In this document: piece by piece, positions 33,588 to 46,580 of the stretch
Numbering within the stretch: the first letter of the stretch is position 1
Layout: every line of letters starts with the position of its first letter
Assembly: GCA_030620095.1 (NCBI GenBank)
Contig: JAUTXW010000322.1
Span: 186,001 to 250,000, forward strand
DNA length: 64,000 nt
Source of the DNA: Kuschelorhynchus macadamiae
Taxonomy: Eukaryota; Arthropoda; Insecta; Coleoptera; Curculionidae
Direction of reading: 5' to 3'
Made by a program: the position numbers and the translations under genes
Notes under the pieces: generated by a model
Told to the model about the DNA's origin: nothing
The model's database searches: none
What the model saw: only the letters and a program-made list of their open reading frames with translations

Positions 33588-34079
33588 TACCGTCATCGAG
33601 CTGGGTGCTTAGAAGGTTAAAAAATATACATTTGAAGATCATTTTAAAGGAACAGTTCCCTAAAGTTCTATCTACTCTCTATGCAGATAATCCAGAAGAC
33701 CTTGAAGCACTTATTCCAAATCATCAAAAGCCCCTCATTTTTCCCATTCCAAAATATATATTTCATTTACCTTGATTTTATCCATTTGACATACTGAAAT
33801 ATTGCTAAATGTACCATATAACTTCAGGTTACAAAATACCGGAAGTATCATGGTAAAAATATTAATCATATTATGGTATCAAAACCCATAAGCAAAGAAC
33901 ATTTACTATTTACAACAAAAAAATAGTTTTTGAAACACTATTTCTCTTTCAAAATAATACCTCAAAAACTGCATATCTTTCAAAAATATATTTTCTACAT
34001 TTTATAATCTTTATTTTGTTTCTATGATTCTATTATATTATATATTCTATATATTATAAATGTATAATATAAGAGAGTT
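33588..34079. other. Noncoding, one unassigned ORF remnant
   Basis: A plus-strand run at about 33631-33775 reads KEQFPKVLSTLYADNPEDLE and ends PLIFPIPKYIFHLP. It looks protein-derived but matches no family I can name. Confidence 0.35.
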
Positions 34080-35060
34080 GCCCGAGGCCACTGCATCATT
34101 ACCAGAAGCAATAGTCTTCCTCAATGAATGTATGTGAGCAAAAAACTCATACAGTGATCAACCATATCGTTGTCAGTGTCAAGTGTAGTTTCAATATGTA
34201 TACTGTGTATATTATCTTTTATTTTACTTCTTTGTTGGTTTGTTACCTCTGAAAAAAATTTGTAGATCTCTGTAATATTTATTTGATTTTTTTGAATTAT
34301 GTTTCTAAAACAATTATAGTTACTGTTAGCGATAAGTTTATTTAAGGGATTACAATATAATTTGTACTGATTTTTTAACTCTACATTTTAGTAAACTTTT
34401 TTTCATTTTATCTCATTTTTTGATAGCACCTGTTACCCCATTTGTTATTCATAGCTTTATCTTGTATTCATGAATTTTAATAGTTTTATATGTTTTTGCT
34501 TTAGTATATAGTTGCATGAATATGTCATAAAAAGTATTTGTTGCAGTTTCTGATTCAGTAGAGTCCAATAGGCTTTTACGTTCCACAACTCTAGTAATTT
34601 ATCATAGTAAATGTTTTCTACATTTATTTCACTTAATTTTTGTGTGTGTTTTATTTGTCTACACAGTCATAAACATATTTAGCTTAATGGGGTAGTGGTC
34701 AGTCAAATCAGTGTCCAATATGAATGATTGATAATGCAAGCTGTCAGTATTCTATTTGCTACATAGAAAAATATGGTCAATGCATGATTCTGACTCAAAT
34801 GTAACCCTTGTATAACATTTGATAAGAGGCACAAATCCAAATTCATTTAAAGTAGATAAATATAAATTGAGATATTCATTATTACTATCACAAATATTTA
34901 AATAGTGTCAAACACAAAAATTTCAGTTTGGTTTTTTAAATTACCTACAAAATATGTTTTAATATCTTCAATGAAATATTGTATATTAGATGGGGGAGAC
35001 CTAGTAGGTCATGACAAAAGTCACAATCTGGTGAAGGTAACTCGACTACTGGTTACCATG
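34080..35060 (-). pseudogene. LINE endonuclease fossil
   Basis: Minus-strand reading from about 34890 gives NNEYLNLYLSTLNEFGFVPL, then TFESESCIDHIFLCS, then DTDLTDHYPI near 34690. S.IDHI and TDHYPI are the last two landmark blocks of the APE endonuclease in CR1/Jockey-type LINEs. Stops and frame changes are frequent. Limits are approximate, and the RT part is not recognisable downstream. Confidence 0.7.
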
Positions 35061-35754
35061 GACTTAGATAGTTTATAATCAGAAGTTTGAATATTTAAGT
35101 TTTCTTGGTGTAAATAAGCATGCCATCATTCTTGTTATAATTTGCATTATTATAATGCACATTATATCCATATATATTATAATAATTAGTTTTAGTGTTC
35201 AATTTTAATATTTAAAACACCCACTTGTGTTCTTTTAAATTTTATTATTTATATATGCTATATATCAGTATTAGTAGTTAAACCAATAATTCTATTTCCG
35301 CAGGAATTAGATATAGATATAGGTACATTACTGCATGACTTGTAAAAACATATTTATTGTAATCTTTACCAATAAAAATCAAATCAAATAATAATTTTCA
35401 GATATTCGAAAGCATTCACTTAAAATTAAAATATCACAGTACAATAGATCAAAAGCATTTAAGAATGAGGAGACCGTCAACATTTTTTTTACACTTCTTA
35501 TATTTACATGTACTAGATATAGAAACTTATCTTTAACGTTAATGTAATCTTATTTCAGTTGTTATGACGTTATATTGTTTCGCCTATGATTGGACGAGGC
35601 ATGTTTCACTGAACAAGATTCAGCTTTTTGATTATATTGGATGGATGGTCTATACAGAGTATTATTTGTCTTTGGTATTATATAAAATAAAACTAATTTC
35701 TTTAAAATAATTATACAACTTCTAATTTTCATACAAATATTAATTTAAACTTTA
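35061..35754. other. Noncoding, nothing recognised
   Basis: AT-rich, no exon or repeat identified. Confidence 0.35.
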
Positions 35755-36012
35755 AAAAATTCAAAATGGCTCCACCAACATGGCTGACGAAGTTTGTTAT
35801 TTGTGCTAATTCGACTGAACATTGTATCTGCGATATTTAAAACTAAAGAATGAATTTTAAGTCAACATCAAGAAATTCAAAATGGCATCGGTCACATGGT
35901 GAACAAACGATCATCTGCGCAAGTTTGCCTTAAAATAGATATCTAGGGGTATTTAAGACTGCAAATTATGAATTTTTTGTCAACATTTAAACATTCAAGA
36001 TGGCGGCCCCCA
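35755..36012 (+). repeat. ~118-bp tandem repeat, 2.2 copies
   Basis: ATTCAAAATGGCTCCACCAA (35760), ATTCAAAATGGCATCGGTCA (35877) and ATTCAAGATGGCGGCCCCCA (35994) start successive units. Between them recur AATTTT..GTCAACAT and GGTATTTAA/GATATTTAA strings. It resembles subunits of the GGCGG repeat family. Confidence 0.7.
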
Positions 36013-36903
36013 ATATATATCTATTTTATTTGTTTTGTTCTGTAAACAGTATAAAATAAATATTAAAGAATTTAAAATCCAGGTTTGTGAGTGCTAAAAA
36101 ATAAAATCTGAACAATTAGACTCTAATTACAATTCTGGTCATAAACCCTAAAAGACCCCCTGTATTCTTCACTTCAGTGGCAACAGAATGCTTTTTTATT
36201 CTCAACTTTTCATTTACTTTATAAAAGGGTGGTTTTTACTTTTTTTATATATATTATTATTACCAAGATTCTTACTTCAATGTGACAATATAAGTTTTTA
36301 TTTAAATAAGTATATATTTCTTAGGCTAGCTCAATTAGTGTCTTAACAGATTGGAAAACATCCATTTTTTAAATGTGTTTTTTTGGAAGATCTGCAAAAA
36401 AAAAACAAAAAATAGAAAAATTTAAAAACATATCTGTGATTTTAGTAATACATAAAATGAATAAATGGTACAATACAAATAGCAAAAAATATTCTAGGAA
36501 ATTCTTACATACTACAAAAGTTAGGAATACAAAAATGCTACTGAAACAAAACAATATTATTTAAAAACAAGGCAAGAGGAATTTTTATTGTCCAAACCAA
36601 AAGATAAACTTCATATTATGAGTAAGACTATGACAATATTTTTTTGCAAATTGAATCATCCAGATTTTAAATTGTTTTTTGTTGCTATTTAAAAAAAAAC
36701 ACTTTTTTTTAATGTACTTTAACACACTCTACCACAATTTTTCTCATATGTGGAAAATAAAAGTTTACAAGGCTTTAATCATAGATATGTAATTTTTTTG
36801 TGTATTATAAAAAAGAGTTTATCAGATACATATGACTGTTTCACACCATAGAAATACTGATAGGAGTTCATTTAACTGTACAGTCCTACAGAACTCACTT
36901 AAA
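36013..36903. other. Noncoding, nothing recognised
   Basis: AT-rich. The paired ORFs on both strands at 36369-36564 are low-complexity Lys/Asn or Phe/Leu runs without support. Confidence 0.35.
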
Positions 36904-36907
36904 TATG

Positions 36908-37400
36908 TACAGGGTGCTTTTTAATTGATGACTAAAAATGTAGGGTATAATTTTTCCTTAATTCCTTAGTCTATAACTTTTTGGTTTCTCAGAAGTTTTT
37001 TTTATTTTGTACCATTTAGGGATCATTAAGCAAAATGTCCATTCATGGCCACTTTGCAAAATAATGTACCATCAAGATCACAATGCATTAACATTAAAAT
37101 TTTACTATTTTCCCAATGCTGCATATGCCATGACCATTTATGAATGAACATTATGCTAAATAAGTTCTAAATGGCGCAAAATATCAAAATAATCTATGAA
37201 ATTAAAATTTTGTTGTAAAAATGGTCAGTAAAAATTCGGGAGGAAAAGGGGTCACAGTATTCAAAAAAGTAATACTTTATAGATAAAAAAATATATTTGG
37301 TAGACATTGTTCATAATATACAGTGAGCTAAATTTAAATGACATATTTCTAGAAATGTACAAGATCAATGAAAAAAAACTAAAAAGTTTAACACCCTGTA
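36908..37400. mobile_element. MITE ending TACAGGGTG/CACCCTGTA
   Basis: The left end TACAGGGTGC and right end ACACCCTGTA form short inverted termini about 490 bp apart. TATG lies directly outside both (36904-36907 and 37401-37404), a possible target duplication. The interior is non-coding, with weak internal inverted similarity around TGTCCATTCATGGCCA and TGACCATTTATGAATGAACA. The same CACCCTGTA end occurs at several other places in the window. Confidence 0.6.
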
Positions 37401-37404
37401 TATG

Positions 37405-38649
37405 TAAAAATTGAAAGTTTTGCAGTATCTTTATGAACTCTCCTTCTTTTTCTGTAGCCTGTTATATGCTTATATGCTATATTAGTGTGGAGTCACTCTG
37501 AGACAATATTTAAATTTTAAAGAATTATAACAGGTTTAGGTTTCCATGACAAAAACAAAACAATTTCAAAACAGTCAATTACACAACACAATCAATCAAT
37601 ATTATTTATTGGTAATGTACATACATAAGTATTTTTACATGTCAAAATATCAAGAACACAATACAAAAAAGACAAATAGAATAAAAACAGTCAATTTAAT
37701 AAAAAAACTAAAATGTAAAACCAAATATAGCAATAAGAAAATGCCACTCCGAGTTAATCTGAGTTAATAAAAGTCATAGAAATTATTGTGTAAAAAAACT
37801 TTTTTTATAAGATATTCTTTTGTCTCTAATTTAAATGTTTTAATATTTAGATTCTTAATTCTCATGTTGTAGAATTTTATGCAATAATGATTCCTTCCAA
37901 AACATAACTTTAACCCAAGAATAGATTTTCAAAACAAAAATAAAACAGATACTAACACCTTTCAGTGCCTCCTCACTGATATATCTACAATTAAATAAAA
38001 ATGTTTTTCTTTAAAACTCATTTTTCTATCTTTTTCTTCTATTGTAGGTTTGCTATACATTTTGCTTGATATTTTAAACTTGTGAAGTGTCAAAAATCAT
38101 TGTAATTTATGACATTAATAAAGTTTGAATCTTGAATCTAACAGTGACAAATCATTGTAAATATTTCACTTTCTAGCACCTATATACATTTTGTAGGGAT
38201 TATACCTCAAAAACGGTTTATTATTATTAGTAAGTATGAGGTAATTTGGGTGACATATTATGTATAGTATATCTAAAATTAATTGAGACAGTGGAATATT
38301 TGGGGTACGCTTAATTTACTAAACCACTTATATCAAATAAATTTATTTTTATTCAGTTGACAGGTCCCCGTACAAACAGCAGACCTTCCCGACACAGTCA
38401 ACGTGGACTCATTATAAAATTTGTGAGTGGAGTATTAGAGATAAGCACATTGATTGGTTATATCCGTAATTCAATTGGTTAGATTTTTGAAGACCTGAAT
38501 TTAACAAAAAATGCACAAAGATACATTTTATAATATTTGTCTTGCCTGCACTTGTTCATAGATATCGGGTCAGTGCCAATGCCGTAGAATAAAAATTTCT
38601 TTTAATCTATTTAATGTTTTTACTTACATTGTAAAAGGGAAGTATTGTA
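37405..38649. other. Noncoding, possible LINE 3-prime tail
   Basis: Near 38113 ATTAATAAAGTTTGAATCTT is followed by GAATCTAA. This looks like a polyadenylation signal followed by a short tail repeat, as at LINE ends. No protein remnant is visible. ORF 37546-37767 is Lys/Asn low complexity. Confidence 0.3.
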
Positions 38650-39900
38650 CTTGTGAAAAAATTAACCTTCAAGATTTTTTCAATCTTTACATTTCAGGGT
38701 CCCTAGATGCCGAAAAACATTTTTTCTCAATTGCGTCGGTCTCTCTGTCGGACTGGTTGTTCGCGGCAATTCAAATTTTGGTCAAAAATTAAGGATGATA
38801 TGGAGATGACCTGGTAATATTTTGGTAAAAACCGAATATTGCAAAACAAAATGGCGGCCTAGTGATATGTTAAAAAAATTATTACTTAAAAACTACTTAC
38901 CCAATTTGCCTAAAATTTTGCACAAAAATCAAGTATTATATAGAAAATAACTGAATTAATTTTGGTACGAATCCAAGATGGCGGAACAAAATGACAGGTT
39001 AATAAAATATTTAAAAATTCAGCATTGAAAAAAAAATTAATTTCATTTTCAAATTGTGTGCCATAACTAATTGTGGTATAGAGAAGAACTAGAAAAACTG
39101 TGGTACCAAATCAAAATGGGGAAACAAAATTATAGCCAAACGAAATATTTGTAATCGTGAAAAAAATCAATCTCCGAGATTTTAGATATTTTCAGGTTTT
39201 AGCGTCCCTAGATGTAAAAAAATATGGTTTATCAATTCCGTCGGTCCGTCTGTCGGTTTGTTTGTCTGTCTGACAGTTCGTGACACTGCTTAGAAACTAC
39301 TCATCAGGTTGACATAAAATTTTAGTCAAAAATTAAGACTCTAAAATTAATGGGGATGACCTGGTAATATTTTGGCAAAAATCCAATATGGCAAAGCAAA
39401 ATGGCGGCCTAGTGAAATGTTAAAAAAAAAACTCTTACTAAAAAACCACTTATCCAACTTATCTCAAATTTTGTAAAAAAATCAAGCATTATGTAGAAAT
39501 CCAAATGGAGGCATAATAAACTATTTAAAAATTCAGCTTGAAAAACAAGTTAATGGACTGATTTCAAATTGTGTGCCATAACTAATTGTGGTATAGAGAT
39601 GAACTAGTGAAACTGTGGTTCTAATTCAAGATGGCGTAACAAAATGACAGCCAAATAAAATATTTGTAATCACAAAAAAAAAATCTCTTAACTTTTACAT
39701 ATTTTCAGATTGTAGCGCTCCTAGATGCCAAAAAAAATGTTTTATCCATTCCATCGGTTTGTCTGTCTGTCTGTCAGTTCGCGGCATGGCTTAAAAACTA
39801 TTCATCAGATCGACCTCAAGTTTTAGTCAAAAATTAAGAGTCAAATGGGGATGATCTGGTAATATTTTGGTAAAAATCCAATATGGCAAAAAATATGTAC
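38650..39900 (+). repeat. GGCGG repeat array, three ~515-bp units
   Basis: Unit heads lie at about 38690, 39195 and 39705. Each reads TTTCAG.(G/T)T..CG(T/C)CCCTAGATG, then a GTCTGTC-rich run. Each unit contains shorter subunits ending in AACAAAATGGCGGCC or variants, with GTGGTATAGAGATGAACTAG between. This is the longest member of the dispersed family also seen at 15.9-18.4 and 50.5 kb. No ORF; satellite-like or the inside of a non-autonomous element. Confidence 0.78.
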
Positions 39901-41752
39901 AGTAGTGTCTTACTTACCCTCTTTTTGAAATTACTTTTTTTTCTCTACAAAGTTGGGATGCTCAGTTGGGGCCACCTCGAATTTCAAATAAGTTATGACT
40001 CAAAACTGAAGAACAAATGGAGAACATGTAATTGCCACTTTTAGCATATACTGTCACCAACTTGAAAGTAGTCAACATTATATATATATTTTTAAAGATA
40101 ATGGTTTTTTTTAAATATAGTGCACAAAATAGGAAAACAGTATAAAATACTCATTTCATAAGAGATTTAATCTCACTTGTCATTTAGAAAACACACCTGT
40201 GGCTCGTTTTCTAACCTAGGCCTGGTGTTATAAAATCATGTCTTATAGAACTAGTGTTCTAATATACTATTTCAACATTATTAACGAAATGTAGGAATAG
40301 ACAAATATTTATTTGTTTTCTTTTTTTTCCATGTCTTTTTTCTATTTTTATTTAACACATGATCTGGTTGTTTTACATTGTATTGCTGCAATCAGTGTCA
40401 GAATTATACAGTATACCTGTTTATCAATAATTTACTTTCAAATAATATATGGAATGTTTTTATAATTTTTTTAATAACAATAATCACCCTTAACTATATT
40501 TTTATTCTGACAGGATTTAAAACTTGGCTGACCACTGTAAGTAATAACATTAAAGTATAACTACTAATGACATCAACTTTCTAGTAAGGGTTCCACATTT
40601 TGAAAGGATAAAATCATTTGTACACACTGAGATTTAAACTTCATCACTTTTAACAGGTGACTTTATGTAGGTAAAATTTAATTTAGTTTTAAGGTGTTCA
40701 TGTAAAAAGTACTAACAAATGTAAAAAAGGAAGAAGTACTAAAGCTGAAAAAGATTAATATTTAAGTAAACAAATATTTTGAGATTTGTGGGAAATATTT
40801 TTTCATTGTGCAGTTAAGATCTAGCTTACCTTATTTATATAGCTTTCATAGTAAAAGAATTGAGATTATTTTGTTGTATAATTTTTGTGTTATTTGTTGT
40901 TTTAAAAGTAAATAGTTTATAACAAGTACTTAAAAAATAAAATAAGAACATCTAATTATACCTTTTTGTAGGATGTTTATATAATTAATTTTGAAAATTT
41001 TCAGCTTTTTTAGGCGCAAATACAAAAACAAAACACAACTTTTTTCTTCACTTCCCGTTCTCTTTGAATTCAACCCAAAATAAAAATTCGTAAAATTTAA
41101 ATTTGGCACTTTTGGCAACCACTTTGACATATGACATGTGTCGGAAATAACGGAAACAATGTCGCCACCCCAATTTTTTTATTTCTAATATATTTCACAA
41201 AAAAAAATGTAACTAGTGAAACTAACATTACAACTTATCAACCTGCTAAGAATTAAAAATAAAAAAAACAAACATACTACGAGCATTAATTTGTAACAGC
41301 CTGTATATTAAAAAAAAAATCCTGAACACTACACTGGCTAGAGAAAGCCAAATACAGGAACAACCGTGTATATTAAGTTGCCTGTCTATATTATAAACAA
41401 ATCGACCATTGCTTTTTCTATAAGGTCTATAGCTTTTTCTATGAAATAGACGACCGGAATGTGTTGAACTAAGAATGCGCAGAAAAGAAATGACATTCAC
41501 TGAAATTATTTTGCAAATGAAATGGAAGAAACGTAAAAAATGTATTTTTCTATTCCGTTATTTTTAACCCGAAACCGATCTTTCCGTAGTTTTGATTCTA
41601 AAATTCCATAGACGTAGGTATTTAGTGAATCTGTTTGATACATGAACTTGTGCTACTAAGACACTATGGATTAAATTTTACGCAGAAATTCCAGAAGCGA
41701 AAACTGGTAATATAATATGAGATATTAATAATCTTCCATTTCAGTTTTTTTA
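39901..41752. other. Noncoding, nothing firm
   Basis: No recognised protein. A minus-strand ORF at 40930-41130 (MSKWLPKVPNLNFTNFYFGL) and another at 41246-41500 have no domain or splice support. Confidence 0.35.
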
Positions 41753-41882
41753 ATATGTTGAACCCAAAGAAGAATATAAGGATAAGTAAAGCCGTTGTTG
41801 AAGAAGTTATCTTTATGTTGAACCCAAAGAAGAATCTAAAGATAACTAAAGTCGTTGTTTGAAGAAGTTATCTTTAAACAAC
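41753..41882 (+). repeat. 63-bp tandem duplication with hairpin
   Basis: TATGTTGAACCCAAAGAAGA recurs after 63 bp (41754 and 41815), followed in both by GTCGTTGTT-like and GAAGAAGTTATCTTTA strings. The second copy runs into AAACAACG, so CGTTGTTT...AAACAACG forms a small hairpin. Confidence 0.85.
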
Positions 41883-42083
41883 GGTAAAGGAGAAATAACT
41901 GTGCTATTTAGGAATGTGTAAAATATTTTTTTGTAAAAACCTTTGAATGGTATTTTATTTTAGCGATGATACAAAATACTTTGAACAGTTTCGTACGTGG
42001 AACAGCTACCAGTTAATAAAATACTTGTTTGTTCCTCGCTTCGATGCGAAAAAAAAGGAAGAACGCATTGTCGGGATTCGACG

Positions 42084-42202
42084 AAACAACGCATGAATGC
42101 GTCTCACTTCCTCCGAATGCTTTCTCTGTTACAACAAACAATTCATGAATGCGTCTCACTTCTCATTTCCTTCGAATGCTTTTTCTGTCACAACGAACAA
42201 TT
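42084..42202 (+). repeat. ~68-bp tandem duplication
   Basis: CATGAATGCGTCTCACTTC occurs at about 42091 and 42143. Both copies continue to TCCGAATGCTTTCTCTGTTA or a near copy. Overlapping ORFs here are side effects of the repeat. Confidence 0.85.
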
Positions 42203-42899
42203 TATTTATTATTACTAATATTAGAATTTTAGATTCTATTGCTCTATTATCGAACGGAACGGTCCGTTATTTTATATTCTGTAAACTTTGGCCCGTTACT
42301 GGTGCTCCCGGGAGCTGTTCTATATTTTCGGCGCGCGGCATCATAGAGCACTGCGTTATATAAAGATATGAATACTCAACATCGTATTTAGGCAAAAAAT
42401 GCGGAATTTAGACATAGATACCCATTATGCAGTAATGTTATCTATTCATTACGTTTAGGATTTTAATAGTCTAGTTATTTTTTAAAATAATATAGATAAT
42501 TAAATTTATGAATAAATCTAATACACGTTAACGTTACTAAGCTATTTGCTAATATATATCCCCGGTCAACTGTCGGGTCGGCGGCGCTTGCCGCTATTCG
42601 ATTGGCTTGAGCTCAGTGGTAATACCCTTTACTATGTACATCTTCTTTCAATCAGTTAAATCCTTATATACCTATCCTTCGTCACTGTCCCAGTCCCGCG
42701 TTTGTATTTGGTTTAGTATTTTATTTTGGTCGGTAACAGGTTTAAGAAAGCCGACTGACAGCACCAGAACAACGGTAGAGCTTCGTTATGCGAAAGGGTT
42801 TTTTCTAAAGCAGGGAACACTTTGGAAGAACACCGTACACCTTTAAGTTCAACAAAGGTTCAGCAACTCTTGTTGCTGTGGGAGTTGTAGGAGCCTTTC
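42203..42899. other. Noncoding with GC-richer patch
   Basis: 42240-42360 and 42560-42850 are less AT-rich than the surroundings. No exon pattern is convincing. It may include upstream parts of the LINE that follows. Confidence 0.3.
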
Positions 42900-44410
<1,511 letters not shown>

Positions 44411-46580
44411 AAAATTGTTCATTCCTGGAACTAGTTAAAGCTAATAGGGTATTATATATTCTTTTGTAGCTTTGATTCCTAGCATAAGAGATTTTTTTGT
44501 GTCTTCTTGGGATTAATAAAGCCTTTCAAAAGTAAAAAATGCAAATAACAAGTTCTTTTAATAGATATTCTCGAGAATGATCCAATACTATTATATTTTC
44601 AGAGCTTATAATGTATTTTTAATTTATAATCGTTTTCTTGTTAGGATAAATTTTCCTTTTTGTTAGAAAACGTGTTGTAGAATTTTCAAATACTTTATTT
44701 TACTATTTTTAGGAGAATTTGTTTTGCTTATTTTGATTTTTTTATTAAAAAAATATTTGTAGTAATTACCAACTACTTTATTTTACTGTTTTTAGAATAA
44801 TTTTGATTTGTTTTAAATTTAATACAAAATAATTGTTCATAGTTAATCATCTATTAATTAACCTAAATGCCTTAGTTAAAAAATGAATCAAAAATAAATA
44901 AGTTCTGGGTGTCAGCACAGCTACTCCGCGGAATGGTGAAACGGTTTTTGTTGCTTGGCGATCCCGGTTCCTAAATAATAGTCGATTCGCCCTCTATATG
45001 ATTTGCCCGTTAATTGTACGGTATGAAAGGAACAGTTGGAACGTGGAACAGGTATTTGGAACTCTTCCAGGGACGGAACAGGAACGTAACAGAACTATTA
45101 CTGAAAAACCATCGTTTTTACCATCTCTATTTTATTTATTTCATGAAAACCATGTCAATGTCAGCCGCAGTGTTGCCGAGTTTTTTCGTCCGAATTATAG
45201 TCTAGTTCGAAAATAAATTATGATACATTCAAAACAATTATGGTACATTTTTTCGAGGCGGTCTTTTAAAAAGAAGAGTTGTTTTCAAGATATTTGGTTA
45301 ATTGTACTTATTTTATTAAAGGATATTATGGCTGGTCAGGCCTCAGTAGAAGACTATTATAATTCAACAGCTGTCTTTGTGATAAACGCTTATTTAAATG
45401 AAACACCCTGATTATTAAAACATATTTTATTTAGGTTATTTGTTATTTGCATACAACCTAACCATAAACAAAAAACAAGTTATGCAGTATATGCCTATTT
45501 TGCTATCATTGTACCACTATCGTCTCATTGAGACCGTAGTGGTTGAACAATAAGACAAGGTTATTTATTAATAAACGCTAGAAGAAACATAACTAAGAAA
45601 ATATATAATAAAACTAGTGCGCTGAAACATACGGACTGTGGCGCCACATAACATAATTTGCTTATCCCTGAGTTATAATTGTGTAAAAGATCATTTATAT
45701 ATCAATTTTTTTTGCACATCGGAATTTATTCTAAATATCTATATTTTAGAAATATAAAACACACGCCCCTCCAAAATTAGTGCTAAATTGGAAAATAGCT
45801 TAAAAGATTCGAAGTTTGGTTTTACGGCAAACATTTTTTTTTATCAAAATGATTGTTTACTTTAGCTATGAGAAGTTAAAAAGTCATTTGCGAGACTTTC
45901 TTAACAATATTTACTTTTACTTTCCCAACTTCACTAAAATTCTCAATTTAATTCAAAATGGACGCTTACAGATACTTTGTTTAGTTCAAATAAATTGGCA
46001 ATATTGTTTTTTTAACTATTTAGTCATAACTTCTGCTCTCTTAAGACTGTAGTTCTTCATTGAATATAAATGTACTTTATCTATCCCACACTAAACACTC
46101 CTTAAAAGCTATGATATTACTCTCAGTTGGAACGTAAAATTTGCCTACGGAACACTTAACATTTTACTTGCCAAGTCGATGTAAGTTGCTGAGCGTGGTT
46201 ATTATATTATTTATTATTTCTAACTTTGAAGGGACATATTCGGTTAAATGATGTGGACAAATATATTTATTATTTGAAGTGTTTGTTTACGTATTTTAAT
46301 TTTCTTTTGAAATTGTATACTTTTAAATATTATTTAAGGAAATACATTCTATAAGAAAAATCCGTGGCCTGCCTGAAACCTAGATTGCGTCATAAAACTG
46401 TGAACCTAAAATGATTAAATACACGATGTAGAATAATCTTACGATTAGTTTATAGCCCAAGATGGTAGAGATCAGATGGACTTATCATTAATTGCTTAAT
46501 CAAATATTCAATTTAAAATTAACTAAAATGCGTTAACAGTAGCCAAAATTAAATAAAATAAAAATATACCTCAATATAAA
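44411..46580. other. Noncoding; one imperfect hairpin
   Basis: AT-rich with a GC-richer patch at 44905-45090. A MITE-like end AAACACCCTG lies at 45402-45411. A hairpin ACCACTATCGTCTC/GAGACCGTAGTGGT with a 3-base loop lies at 45513-45543, outer strings ATTGT and ACAAT extending it. No supported gene. Confidence 0.4.

Noticed and set aside
33631..33775. Possible exon KEQFPKVLSTLYADNPEDLE...
   Set aside because: Protein-like but no acceptor or donor pair and no family recognised; mentioned only as remnant.
35755..36012. CRISPR-like direct repeats
   Set aside because: Units are adjacent, diverged and unequal with no spacers, in a eukaryotic genome; ordinary tandem repeats.
42001..42363. Two overlapping plus-strand ORFs
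   Set aside because: Generated by the 68-bp tandem duplication; the frames read the repeat twice and show no domain.
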